A stretch of DNA of 64,000 nt from JANLUX01 sp031366005 (GCA_031366005.1 JANLZB010000026.1:1-64000), one strand, 5' to 3'. Shown: positions 24,534 through 33,854, numbered from the stretch's first letter. Notes: generated by a model not told the origin, from the sequence alone. Numbers and translations are program-made.

Positions 24534-25849
24534 GACTTTTTAAAAGGAATGATTGCAGCCATTCTGTTTTTAAAAGTATCCCTATTATAGATTGTTATCA
24601 GTATTAAAATTAAAAACGGAAGTGCCGGCACTTTATAACGCACTATTGCTCCAAGAATTGGTGTAACCAAACCAATCAGACAATACATAATTAAAACAAA
24701 AAATATTGCAAGAAAAAATATGGGAGGAGCTTTTGTCAACTGATTTTTATCAAAACCCAAAACTGCAAATAATATTAATAAGATGATTAATGCATTTTCA
24801 ATTGCTGCAAACAGTATCATAATATTTCGTGCTTCAAAAAGATGAGGACGAAATAAAGTAATTGCAAAAGCAGCAGGCACAGAACGTATCATTCTTTTCC
24901 ATGCTGAATTAAGAACAGGTAACGCAATAATGCTTTGTGCATGTTCTCGATTTGCAACAGTATAAAATTCTTTTTGCTTGTTTTTAAGCAATTCGGGAAC
25001 AGGATGATGAGTAAAAAAATGAGAGAAGTTAAACAGTGCTAAAAAATAAAAAGCATGGACTACTATAAATTTAAAAAAGGAAAGAGAAGAAGAATGTGTT
25101 GTCCATGCATAAGCCAGTAAGCCGGGTAACATTGCAAACAATATGTAGGACTTAATATTGAGAACACAAAAAATAAAAAACAATAGTGCTAAAATATTTT
25201 TCCATTTATCAGGATTATGCCGGCTGACTTTTTTCAAATAATATAAGAGCATACCAATGGAAAATAAAAGAAATGCTTCTTTGATAACACCACTGCTCCA
25301 AAGCATAACAGAAGGAAGAAGGTAAACGCCAAATATCAATTCATAATTTTTATTTTTTACTTCATCACTAAAAATTTTAAATAGCGCAGTTAACCCCGTA
25401 AAGGATAAGAAACACATAAATACAGCATGAGGATAATAGGTGTTCAAAGAAAAAAACCGCATTACAGCATTCAATCTTATCATGGTACGGCTGTCATTAA
25501 AAACCATTTCGCTGTTATACCAGTTTAACATGCTATCGTAATAGGGATGCAGATCTTTATCAGCTGCATGAAAACCCGTTAACATCCTGAAAAAATCATA
25601 AGGATGTTTATACCATGAATCATACATTATTTTACTGTCGTCATAATAGCGAAAGATATCAGCAAACTTGCGATCAGGATAGAAACGTGTGTAAATAATA
25701 AACAAAGCAAATCCTGCAACTAATTTTAAAATAAAAATTAACTGAAAAGTTTTTGTAGAAACTATTTCATGTCTGAAAAATTTTAGTTTGTTAATCAACA
25801 GCAGGCAAACTGCTATATAACCCAAACTTAAAAATACTTCAGTTAACAT
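24530..25849 (-). CDS. polytopic membrane protein of unknown family, first of a paralogous pair
   Basis: The protein has 439 residues and about 10 hydrophobic helices. It shares with the downstream protein the motifs LPSVMLWSSGVIKE and LVTPILGAIVRYKVPALPF, a similar length and a similar loop sequence after helix 2 (KFADIFRYYDDSK). A GT-C-like or O-antigen ligase/polymerase-like activity is possible but unsupported by a named motif. The genes form a tandem duplication within one operon. The start is the ATG just downstream of a degenerate palindrome at 25869-25900. Confidence 0.72.
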   Translation of the reverse strand: MLTEVFLSLGYIAVCLLLINKLKFFRHEIVSTKTFQLIFILKLVAGFALFIIYTRFYPDRKFADIFRYYDDSKIMYDSWYKHPYDFFRMLTGFHAADKDLHPYYDSMLNWYNSEMVFNDSRTMIRLNAVMRFFSLNTYYPHAVFMCFLSFTGLTALFKIFSDEVKNKNYELIFGVYLLPSVMLWSSGVIKEAFLLFSIGMLLYYLKKVSRHNPDKWKNILALLFFIFCVLNIKSYILFAMLPGLLAYAWTTHSSSLSFFKFIVVHAFYFLALFNFSHFFTHHPVPELLKNKQKEFYTVANREHAQSIIALPVLNSAWKRMIRSVPAAFAITLFRPHLFEARNIMILFAAIENALIILLILFAVLGFDKNQLTKAPPIFFLAIFFVLIMYCLIGLVTPILGAIVRYKVPALPFLILILITIYNRDTFKNRMAAIIPFKKS

Positions 25850-25868
25850 GCTGCCAAACCTAATAAAA

Positions 25869-25900
25869 AACCCTGACAGGATTTAAACTTTGTCAAGGTT
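25869..25900. repeat. degenerate REP-like palindrome upstream of purL
   Basis: The left arm AACCCTGACAGG resembles the REP of the second RAYT (CCCTGACAGG), while the right arm AAACTTTGTCAAGGTT resembles the REP of the first RAYT (AAACTTTGGCAAAGTT). The arms pair imperfectly (12 of 16). It lies between divergent genes. Confidence 0.7.
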
Positions 25901-25921
25901 GAGCGCTATTAATTATTTTTG
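25889..25921 (+). promoter_or_regulatory. candidate purL promoter using the palindrome's right arm
   Basis: TTTG at 25889-25892 is 21 bases upstream of TATTTTTG at 25914-25921. This fits the Bacteroidota -33 TTTG and -7 TAnnTTTG boxes. The -33 box is part of the degenerate palindrome. The predicted start of transcription is about 15 bases before the ATG. Confidence 0.5.
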
Positions 25922-25941
25922 CTGCAAACATTTTTTGACTC

Positions 25942-28185
25942 ATGAGTACAACAGCAGAAGCGCAATCAGTCAGTTATGATACCGCATCCAAATTAGGATT
26001 ACTACAAGAAGAATTTGATAAAATAGGTGAAGTGCTTGGCCGCACGCCCAATTTTACTGAACTAAGTATTTATTCTGTGATGTGGAGTGAACATTGCTCT
26101 TACAAAAATTCAATCGTGTGGTTAAAAACGCTACCCAAAGAAGGACCACACATGCTTGCAAAAGCAGGAGAAGAAAATGCGGGTTTGGTTGCTATTGGTG
26201 ATGGATTAGCCTGTGCTTTTAAAATTGAATCCCATAATCATCCATCCGCTATTGAACCTTACCAGGGTGCTGCAACAGGTGTTGGAGGAATTAACCGCGA
26301 TATTTTTACCATGGGTGCGCGCCCTATTGCACAGTTGAATTCACTGCGTTTTGGAAATATTGAGAGAGAACATACCAAGCGATTAATACGCGGAGTAGTG
26401 AAGGGTATTGGTGACTATGGCAATGCATTTGGAATACCAACCGTTGGCGGTGAAGTGTTTTTTGATGATTCATTCAATGTAAATATTCTCGTGAATGCCA
26501 TGTCAGTGGGTATAGTTCGAGAAGGAGAAACTGTCTCGGCAATTTCCTACGGTGCAGGCAATCCCGTTTATATTGTGGGTTCAGCAACAGGTAAAGATGG
26601 AATTCATGGTGCCACTTTTGCTTCGGGTGATTTGCACAAAGATTCGCACGAAGATTTACCTTCTGTTCAGGTAGGTGATCCCTTTATGGAAAAATTATTG
26701 CTGGAAGCCACACTTGAAATAATTAAAACCGGTGCAGTAATAGGAATGCAGGATATGGGAGCAGCAGGGATAATCTGTTCTACTTCCGAAATGTCAGCCA
26801 AGGGAAAACACGGAATGAAAATATTTTTGGATCGTGTTCCAACACGTCAGAAGAATATGAAAGACTGGGAAATTCTGCTCAGCGAATCCCAGGAACGAAT
26901 GCTGGTGGTAGTAAAGAAAGGACAGGAAAAACAAATACAGGATATTTTTGAAAAATGGGAACTTAACTGCACACAAATTGGCGAAGTGACCGAAGGTGAG
27001 CATTTACATTTTTATATGCATGATGAAATGGTAGCTAATGTTCCGGCTGAATCATTGGTGTTAGGTGGTGGTGCTCCAATTTATCATCGCGAGTACACGG
27101 AGCCTTCTTACATACAAAAAAATCGTGCTTTTAAAATTGATGATGTGGATGATGTAACTGATCTGCATGAAGCAATCAACCACCTTGTATCTCATCCTAA
27201 CATTGCATCCAAACGCTGGGTGTATAATCAGTATGACAGTATGGTTGGAACTTTAACAATGACTACCAATCGTCCAAGCGATGCAGGAATAGTTGAAGTG
27301 CGCGGAACAGATAAAGCACTTGCATTAACAGTTGATTGCAACTCACGTTATGTATATGGTGATCCTGAAACCGGCTGTGCAATTGCTGTAGCTGAAGCTG
27401 CACGTAATATTGTGTGTGCCGGTGGTGAGCCTTCTGCTGTTACCAATTGTTTAAATTTTGGCAATCCATATAATCCTGAAGTGTATTGGCAGTTTGTTCA
27501 TGCAATAAAAGGAATGAGTAAAGCATGCACACTATTTAAAACACCTGTTACAGGAGGTAATGTTAGTTTTTACAATCAATCAAAAACAGAAAACGGAGAA
27601 GTGCCTGTTTTTCCAACACCAACAATCGGAATGGTTGGAATAATTGCTGATAAAAACAATTTGATGACATTGAATTTTAAAGAAAAAGGCAATTCCATTT
27701 TCTTACTGGGAAAATCTCAGAATGATATTGCTTCTTCCGAATATCTGTATTCTTTCAAAAGAGTTCGTAATTCACCTGCACCCTATTTTAATATTGACGA
27801 AGAATTTGCATTGCAACAGTTTGTTAAAAACTTAATCAAAGCCGGATTGATTTCATCAGCTCACGATGTATCTGATGGCGGTTTGTTTATTACTTTGTTA
27901 GAATCAGCAATGCCAAATAAGTTAGGGTTTTCTATTGATACGGATGAGGATATAAGAAAAGATGCATTCCTGTTTGGTGAAGCGCAGAGCAGGATTGTGG
28001 TTTCTGTGAATGCTGATAACCTGGATGAATTTGTTGAAATGATTTCTGATAATGATGTGGATTTTATAAATCTTGGTGAGGTGACATCAGGAGAAATTTT
28101 AATTGACAATGTTTCTTATGGCAGTGTTTCAGAATATCAGCAGAAATATCAAAATGCGATTGCTGATAAAATGAAAATTTCATAG
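25942..28185 (+). CDS. purL: phosphoribosylformylglycinamidine synthase subunit PurL
   Basis: The subunit has 747 residues and catalyses the ATP-dependent amidation of FGAR to FGAM, the fourth step of purine synthesis. The length matches the small PurL that works with PurS and PurQ. Typical regions are MWSEHCSYKNS with the conserved HCSY segment near residue 50, the IESHNHPSAIEPYQGAATGVG segment at about residues 94-114, and the C-terminal SSAHDVSDGGL motif. purS and purQ are not in the window. The stop codon lies in the left arm of an inverted repeat. Confidence 0.96.
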   Translation: MSTTAEAQSVSYDTASKLGLLQEEFDKIGEVLGRTPNFTELSIYSVMWSEHCSYKNSIVWLKTLPKEGPHMLAKAGEENAGLVAIGDGLACAFKIESHNHPSAIEPYQGAATGVGGINRDIFTMGARPIAQLNSLRFGNIEREHTKRLIRGVVKGIGDYGNAFGIPTVGGEVFFDDSFNVNILVNAMSVGIVREGETVSAISYGAGNPVYIVGSATGKDGIHGATFASGDLHKDSHEDLPSVQVGDPFMEKLLLEATLEIIKTGAVIGMQDMGAAGIICSTSEMSAKGKHGMKIFLDRVPTRQKNMKDWEILLSESQERMLVVVKKGQEKQIQDIFEKWELNCTQIGEVTEGEHLHFYMHDEMVANVPAESLVLGGGAPIYHREYTEPSYIQKNRAFKIDDVDDVTDLHEAINHLVSHPNIASKRWVYNQYDSMVGTLTMTTNRPSDAGIVEVRGTDKALALTVDCNSRYVYGDPETGCAIAVAEAARNIVCAGGEPSAVTNCLNFGNPYNPEVYWQFVHAIKGMSKACTLFKTPVTGGNVSFYNQSKTENGEVPVFPTPTIGMVGIIADKNNLMTLNFKEKGNSIFLLGKSQNDIASSEYLYSFKRVRNSPAPYFNIDEEFALQQFVKNLIKAGLISSAHDVSDGGLFITLLESAMPNKLGFSIDTDEDIRKDAFLFGEAQSRIVVSVNADNLDEFVEMISDNDVDFINLGEVTSGEILIDNVSYGSVSEYQQKYQNAIADKMKIS

Positions 28186-28266
28186 AACACTGATGAAACG
28201 GATAATGAGGATTTGCACAAATCAAATCCGTGATAATCTTAACTATCAGTGTCATCTGTGTTCTAT
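28182..28266. repeat. inverted repeat spanning the purL stop codon and reaching mtgA
   Basis: Arms 28182-28199 (ATAGAACACTGATGAAAC) and 28249-28266 pair at 16 of 18 positions. The purL TAG lies in the first arm. The middle contains GGATTTG and AATCCGTG words that resemble a family widespread in Bacteroidota intergenic sequences (recalled, not searched). Confidence 0.8.
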
Positions 28267-28272
28267 TTGCGT

Positions 28273-28965
28273 ATGGACATGTTGACAAAGATTCTAAAGT
28301 TTTTATTGAAATTCTTTTTGTGGTTTCTTGGCATCAGCATTTTATCTGTTATCTTATTAAGATTTATTCCTCCACCATTTACTCCACTTATGTTGCAACG
28401 ATTAGTGGAACAGAAAATGGATGGAAAAAATTTCAAGATGGAGAAAGACTGGGTTTCGTTACAAAATATTTCTCCGAGTTTGCCATTGGCAGTTATCACT
28501 GCAGAAGATCAGAAGTTTGAAGAACACTTTGGTTTTGATTTGCAAGCCATTGAAAAAGCACAGAAATATAATGAACGTCACAAGGGTCGTAAAACAAAAG
28601 GAGCAAGTACCATCAGTCAGCAAACAGCAAAAAATGTTTTTCTGTTTCCGGTTCGTTCATGGATACGAAAAGGCTTTGAAGTTTATTTCACTTTCCTTAT
28701 AGAAATTTTCTGGAGCAAAGAACGTATCATGCAGATGTATCTCAACGTAATTGAAATGGGTCCCGGCATATACGGTGCTGAAGCTGCTTCACAATATTAT
28801 TTTCACAAGCCTGCAAAAAACTTAAGCAATGCGGAAGCTGCAGCTATAGCAGCAATTTTACCTAATCCATTAAAATGGTCAGCATCAAAACCTAACGCTT
28901 ATATCTCCAGAAAAAAAACATGGATACTCAGACACATGAGATACATGGAATTAAAAGATTTTTGA
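28273..28965 (+). CDS. mtgA: monofunctional biosynthetic peptidoglycan transglycosylase
   Basis: This GT51 enzyme has about 230 residues and polymerises lipid II into glycan strands. A single N-terminal membrane anchor is at about residues 5-26. The catalytic glutamate is in the AVITAEDQKFEEHFGFD motif near residues 73-87, and the second conserved region is KGASTISQQTAKNVFL. No penicillin-binding transpeptidase domain is present, as expected for MtgA. The ATG at 28273 is preferred over a GTG at 28249, because the codons between them are encoded by the repeat. Confidence 0.93.
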   Translation: MDMLTKILKFLLKFFLWFLGISILSVILLRFIPPPFTPLMLQRLVEQKMDGKNFKMEKDWVSLQNISPSLPLAVITAEDQKFEEHFGFDLQAIEKAQKYNERHKGRKTKGASTISQQTAKNVFLFPVRSWIRKGFEVYFTFLIEIFWSKERIMQMYLNVIEMGPGIYGAEAASQYYFHKPAKNLSNAEAAAIAAILPNPLKWSASKPNAYISRKKTWILRHMRYMELKDF

Positions 28966-28999
28966 TAAATGATTTGGGATCTTGTCAGGAAATTTAGAG

Positions 29000-29207
29000 C
29001 CTGTTTAAATTTCCTAATTCAAAAAGAATATTATATCATCCCTTCAGGATTTTCTCTGTGAACTTTACTTATTTAACTATAAAAATATCATCCCTTCGGG
29101 ATTTTTTAACGCTGAAAGCGTGTTATGATTATAAAAAGATCAAGCAAACAGTTAAGAATCCCGAAGGGATGATATATAAAAAACTATTTTTTAAAAATTT
29201 AAACAGG
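29000..29207. repeat. MITE-like element with 13-bp terminal inverted repeats
   Basis: CCTGTTTAAATTT (29000-29012) is the exact reverse complement of 29195-29207, and pairing extends at 16 of 17 positions outward. Inside, ATATCATCCCTTCGGGATT (29085 on) is inverted at 29157-29177, with a further partial copy at 29033. Only non-coding sequence lies between. The ends resemble those at 13437-13584. Confidence 0.72.
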
Positions 29208-29247
29208 ATCTTAATCTAAAAGCTGAAAAGCAATATATTTATTTATC

Positions 29248-29514
29248 CTACGCTGTTAAGGAATAGCGATAGTTTTCATACCGACCCAGCACCTGTTCAA
29301 GATGATATACTTCATTACAATCATCAAAAGAAAAACCTGCATCGTCAAGCACATACCATTTTTTACGTTGTAAAGCATTTAGTTTTTTTATGGCAGGAAA
29401 CATTGTAAGGGGTACAGAAATAATACGTCCGTCTTTCAGATACAATTCAAATCGTCCTTTTTTTTCAAACGCAATCCGTTTAATCACCGGTTTGGTATTT
29501 ATAAATCCTTCCAT
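29248..29514 (-). CDS. DUF2442 domain protein
   Basis: The protein has 88 residues and the fold and motif of DUF2442 (FELYLKDGRIISVPLTMFP, then a SFDDCNEVYHLEQVLGR-type segment). DUF2442 proteins are often encoded next to DUF4160 proteins, with no experimentally settled function. The neighbour here, a DUF4160 gene, is broken (see 29517-29740). The start ATG lies two bases beyond its stop codon. Confidence 0.82.
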   Translation of the reverse strand: MEGFINTKPVIKRIAFEKKGRFELYLKDGRIISVPLTMFPAIKKLNALQRKKWYVLDDAGFSFDDCNEVYHLEQVLGRYENYRYSLTA

Positions 29515-29516
29515 TA

Positions 29517-29740
29517 TTATTTTTTTATAGTTGTTATTATTTCACCTTTGAAAAATCGTTCTATCTGCATAATAAGTAGCTCGTAATTTTCATGAATCAG
29601 TTTTTCCGCTTGTTTAATTTATTTGTCTGTCAAATTACCTTTATCAAACATTTCAACTTTGGCTTCTGACCAAAATTTCGCCAACGTTCGTTAATGCCCT
29701 TTGCGAATTTCAACATGAATGTGTTTTCTAATTTCATTTA
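29517..29740 (-). pseudogene. degraded DUF4160 gene
   Basis: Reading the minus strand gives LLFSVDINEIRKHIHVEIRKG, then a stop and a +1-type frame change, then RTLAKFWSEAKVEMFDKGNL, a stop in the middle, and KQAEKLIHENYELLIMQIER to the end. These pieces align in order with the HxHVE and AKFWxEPxVE parts and the C-terminal helix of DUF4160 proteins. At least one frameshift and one nonsense codon break it. It ends two bases before the DUF2442 ATG, as in intact pairs. The rest of the region up to 29880 holds nothing else I recognise. Confidence 0.75.
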
Positions 29741-29891
29741 TATCCACTGAGAATAATAAAAAGATAAACTTCTGTATTATAAACAATTTGGGCACACACA
29801 AAAATACAAATTGTGTTTATTGCTTTGCAAAGCATTTGTAGTCGTGTTAAAAGGAATATAAATTTTTATCATTCCTTTATATTTGTCCAAT

Positions 29892-31130
29892 ATGAATTTA
29901 ATGCATCAGACTCCCGTTGCCGTTTTTCTTTTGCAATTGATCATTATCATTTTTACGGTAAGACTATTAGGAATACTTTTTAAAAAAATAAATCAGCCCA
30001 CTGTAATTGGTGAAATCATTGCAGGAATAGTATTAGGTCCCTCCTTCTTCGGATTATTTTTTCCGGATGCATGGCATTTTGTTTTTCCAATTGAATCATT
30101 GGGGACTTTGCAGCAGCTTAGCCAGTTGGGTTTAATATTATTCATGTTTGTGGTGGGAATGGATTTCAATCACGAAACTTTGCGTGGACTTGCAAAAGAA
30201 ACCATTTCTATAAGTTTATCAGGAATTATTATTCCGTTTATTCTTGGTTGCGGATTTGCATTTTGTATCTCTAATAATCCTGATCTCACCACTAATACTT
30301 CTACTTTAAGTTTTGTTTTATTTACAGGCATTGCCATGAGTGTTACTGCTTTTCCGGTTTTAGTACGGATATTAAAAGAGCGTAACATCACCAATACTCC
30401 ATTGGGTGTTTTAGCAACTTCCATTGCCGCTGTTATTGATGTAATTGCATGGATAGTGCTTGCATTAGTGGTGGCTATTGTCAATCACAGTTCGCTGATG
30501 CAACCTGTTTATTTATTACTTGCACTTGCAGCAATTTTAATTGCGTCCAGATATTTTGTAAAGCCGTTCTGGAAAAAATATTTTAACAAACATGATCCTT
30601 TGAGAAAAGCTTCTTTTTCACTGGTAATTATTTTACTGTTTCTCTTTGCTTATGCTACAGAGCTTTCAGGTATTCATGCGTTGTTTGGTTCTTTCATTGC
30701 AGGTATTATTATACCTGATCGCGATAACATTCGTGAAAAACTCACAGGCAAAATTGAAATTATTACCACCATGCTGTTACTGCCTTTATTTTTTGTGATA
30801 ACCGGTTTACGTACTCAAATAAATTTACTCACCAATCCTGCATCGTTATTATTGTTACTTGTTATTTTATTGATTGCTTTTGCAGGAAAAATAGGAGGAT
30901 GCGTTTTGCCTGCACGTATATTAGGTAAAAGCTGGAAGGAATCATTAAGCATTGGAGTGCTGATGAATACACGAGGATTAATGGAATTAGTAGTGCTTAA
31001 CCTCGGTTACGAAATGGGCATTTTATCACAAACACTTTTTACCGCTTTAACGCTGATGGCAATTATTTCAACAATGTTTACTTCTCCGTTGCTTAGTCTC
31101 ATTGAAAAGCGATTAAAACAGGTTGATTAA
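29892..31130 (+). CDS. cation:proton antiporter (CPA2, Na/H exchanger family)
   Basis: The protein has about 412 residues and 12 or 13 hydrophobic helices and belongs to the KefB/NapA-like CPA2 branch. The motif FTGIAMSVTAFPVLVRILKER at about residues 138-158 is typical, and the conserved region near ALFGSFIAGIIIPD follows. No RCK/TrkA-N or universal stress protein domain is attached, so it is a bare antiporter. The cation cannot be told. An in-frame TTG is 9 bases further upstream; the ATG at 29892 is preferred. The convergent histidine kinase gene ends 18 bases after it. Confidence 0.88.
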   Translation: MNLMHQTPVAVFLLQLIIIIFTVRLLGILFKKINQPTVIGEIIAGIVLGPSFFGLFFPDAWHFVFPIESLGTLQQLSQLGLILFMFVVGMDFNHETLRGLAKETISISLSGIIIPFILGCGFAFCISNNPDLTTNTSTLSFVLFTGIAMSVTAFPVLVRILKERNITNTPLGVLATSIAAVIDVIAWIVLALVVAIVNHSSLMQPVYLLLALAAILIASRYFVKPFWKKYFNKHDPLRKASFSLVIILLFLFAYATELSGIHALFGSFIAGIIIPDRDNIREKLTGKIEIITTMLLLPLFFVITGLRTQINLLTNPASLLLLLVILLIAFAGKIGGCVLPARILGKSWKESLSIGVLMNTRGLMELVVLNLGYEMGILSQTLFTALTLMAIISTMFTSPLLSLIEKRLKQVD

Positions 31131-31148
31131 CTGCAATTAAGTTATTAA

Positions 31149-33749
31149 TCACACAGGAATATAAATATTAAAAACAGCACCTTCACCAAGGGCTCCTTCG
31201 GCTGTAATAACTCCATTATGATTTTCAACAATCCTTTTGCAAATTGCTAATCCAATTCCGGTACCTTTATATTCATGCCTGCCATGGAGACGTTGAAAAA
31301 CATCAAAAATCTTTTTACTGTACTCGGGTTCAAAACCAATTCCATTATCTTTTATAATGAAATGGAAATAATTTCTTTTATGATCTTCAACTAATTCTTT
31401 TATTTCTTCGCCTTTAATAATAGCAGATGTAATTGTAATTAGCGGCTGTTGATTTTCCCTCGTAAACTTTAGTGCGTTATTTATCAGATTGGTAAGTAAC
31501 TGATGAAATTGAAAGGCAATAATTTTTATGGATGGCAATGGTTGAAGATTAATGATTGCATTTTTCTCCGAAATCTGTTCACTGAGTTCCGTAATTACTT
31601 CCTGCACCAGCATATTAAGATCTGTCAATTCAAAAATTCTTTCGGATGAGTTAGTACGTGAATAAGTAAGCAGATCTTCAATTAAAGTTTGCATGCGCTC
31701 AGCAGCTGATTCAATCCTCTCAAGATAATCTCTTACATAAGATGACAGGTTTTCATTTTCTCTTTCTACAATACGGGAAGCAAATGTTTGAATTTTGCGC
31801 AAAGGTTCCTGAAGGTCATGACTGGATACATAAGCAAACTGTGTGAGCTCCGCATTTTTTTGTGCAAGTTCTGTGTTTTGTTTTTCAAGCTGGACAGCTG
31901 CTGCTTTTAAATTTTCTTCCGCCATTTTACGCTCTGTGAGGTCACGTGTAACCTTTGAAAAACCAATGATGTCATTCTGGTCGTTGTGCAAAGCTGTTAT
32001 TACAACACTTCCCCAAAAACGGCTTCCGTCCTTACGCACTCTCCATCCTTCCTGTGTAGCCCTGCCGTTATTCAAAGCTTCATCTATGAGCTTTTGAGGT
32101 AATTTATTTTTGAGATCATCTATCGTATAAAAAACCGAAAAATGATTTCCCGTAATCTCGTGAGCTTTATATCCCTGAATTTTCTCAGCACCTATATTCC
32201 AGTTTTCAATAACTCCCTCTCTGTTTAAAAATAAAATTGCATAATCTTCTACTTCAGCCACCATCCTGTGATAGCGCTCTTCACTTTTTTTAAGTCTTTC
32301 GCTTGCCTCATTTAGTTTGTCAGCAGCTTTAATATTTTCTGTAATGTCGTGTACAACCAGCATCACCGCATACACTTCACCTTTCTTTTTTAAGGGTATA
32401 TAATCGTTTTCGTAATATTTATCATAGAGCAGCGATTTGAATTTATTCACATGAACAATTTCTCCATTAAGTACTCTTTGAAAGATAACTTCTGTTTCCG
32501 GATTTTTTAATTCAGGATTAACCTCAAACATATTTTTGCCTATAACATTACCTAATGGAGCGTATGCTTCCTGTGCTTTTTTATTCATTGCAATGTAGCA
32601 AAAGTCTGTATTAAGTACCATTATAATATCTACTGACGAATTAAAAATAGTTTCCACAAAATTTGTTCGTTCTTCCAGCTCTTCATTTTTTAATTTCAGC
32701 GCTTCGGTAGTTTCTACAAGGTTGGTAATATCATGTACAAGCGTAACCACACCTGTTATTTCGCCATTGTTTCTCAATGGCACAAAAAAGTTTTCATAGT
32801 ATCTATCATTGAGTAATGAGTGATACCGTGTGTGATGAATTGCTTCTCCTTTTAATGCTTTTTGAAGATCAGAATAGGATTCCATGCTGATTATCTTCGG
32901 AAAAATTTCTTCTATACGTTTGCCAACAATTTTTTCTTTTTTAATACCAATTACTTCTTCCGCCTTTTTGTTAAGTGTGAGGTAACTTAATTCTTTATCA
33001 AATACACTTATGCTATCAATCGAGGAATCAAATATTGTTTCTATAAAAGTTTTCTGCGCTGATAATTCCACATTGTTTTTTTCAAGCTCTGTGGTTCTGT
33101 TTACTAATTGTTGCTGAAGGTTGCGTGCCATTTTTAAATCATCAATAATTTTAAAATAAGCGGCAATTAATATGAGGATGCATGAAGCAATTAGTACAAT
33201 GGTTAATAATGGGGTGATAAACTGATCTCTTGTTACATCCTGGTTACGTTCTCTCAATAACCGGTCTTCTTCCACCAGCATATTATCAATGTGGGCTCTC
33301 ACAAGGTCCATTTGCATTTTTGCTGCCAACCAATTTTCTTTGGTCATATCTCCCGCCCTTAAATCATGGATGGATTTTTTTAAATAACGGATGCGCTGGG
33401 TAAACAAACCTTGAAGCACTTCAACATTTTTTCTTTGGACAGAATTATCTTTTAATAACGAATCAAGATTGTGAAACCGCATTTCAATCCGCCTGAGTGA
33501 AGAGTTAAAGTTTCGTGCAAATACTGAATCACGTGCAAGTGTATATCCGCGCTGATTTGTTCCGGCATCTCTTAAATCAACATAAATTTTTTCTAATTCC
33601 AGTTTAACAACATAAGAGTGATTTAACAATGCTGCTGATTGAACCAGGTCTTTAATACGATTAAAAGAAATGATGGAGAGAGTCAGAAGAAAAACAGAAG
33701 CAAGCAGAAAAATAATTTGAACTCGTGAAACAGATTTGAGTCGGCTCAT
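31149..33749 (-). CDS. hybrid-free sensor histidine kinase with CHASE3 and PAS domains
   Basis: The protein has 866 residues. Residues 8-27 form a membrane helix, followed by a periplasmic CHASE3-type four-helix domain (residues 30-180) and a second helix at about residues 184-204. Three PAS domains follow (about 235-350, 360-475 and 495-615). The HisKA H-box YVSSHDLQEPLRK has its phospho-acceptor H at about residue 644, with an N-box INNALKF and DNGIGFEP and GTGIGLAI ATPase motifs. No response regulator is encoded nearby, so the partner is unknown. Signals are likely membrane-associated plus intracellular small molecules sensed by PAS. Confidence 0.92.
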   Translation of the reverse strand: MSRLKSVSRVQIIFLLASVFLLTLSIISFNRIKDLVQSAALLNHSYVVKLELEKIYVDLRDAGTNQRGYTLARDSVFARNFNSSLRRIEMRFHNLDSLLKDNSVQRKNVEVLQGLFTQRIRYLKKSIHDLRAGDMTKENWLAAKMQMDLVRAHIDNMLVEEDRLLRERNQDVTRDQFITPLLTIVLIASCILILIAAYFKIIDDLKMARNLQQQLVNRTTELEKNNVELSAQKTFIETIFDSSIDSISVFDKELSYLTLNKKAEEVIGIKKEKIVGKRIEEIFPKIISMESYSDLQKALKGEAIHHTRYHSLLNDRYYENFFVPLRNNGEITGVVTLVHDITNLVETTEALKLKNEELEERTNFVETIFNSSVDIIMVLNTDFCYIAMNKKAQEAYAPLGNVIGKNMFEVNPELKNPETEVIFQRVLNGEIVHVNKFKSLLYDKYYENDYIPLKKKGEVYAVMLVVHDITENIKAADKLNEASERLKKSEERYHRMVAEVEDYAILFLNREGVIENWNIGAEKIQGYKAHEITGNHFSVFYTIDDLKNKLPQKLIDEALNNGRATQEGWRVRKDGSRFWGSVVITALHNDQNDIIGFSKVTRDLTERKMAEENLKAAAVQLEKQNTELAQKNAELTQFAYVSSHDLQEPLRKIQTFASRIVERENENLSSYVRDYLERIESAAERMQTLIEDLLTYSRTNSSERIFELTDLNMLVQEVITELSEQISEKNAIINLQPLPSIKIIAFQFHQLLTNLINNALKFTRENQQPLITITSAIIKGEEIKELVEDHKRNYFHFIIKDNGIGFEPEYSKKIFDVFQRLHGRHEYKGTGIGLAICKRIVENHNGVITAEGALGEGAVFNIYIPV

Positions 33750-33854
33750 ACAATAAAATGAATAAAATATTTTTTCAAAAGAATTTTTTACAAAAGCATT
33801 TCAATAATTTAATTACAACTTTAAGCATAAAAAATAATTACTAAATATAAATTA

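Noticed and set aside
28249..28272. Upstream GTG as start of mtgA
   Set aside because: The codons lie in the right arm of an inverted repeat, and the ATG at 28273 fits the usual N-terminal anchor.
31149..33749. Hybrid kinase or phosphorelay protein
   Set aside because: No receiver domain is present after the ATPase domain; the protein ends with the GTGIGLAI region and a short tail.
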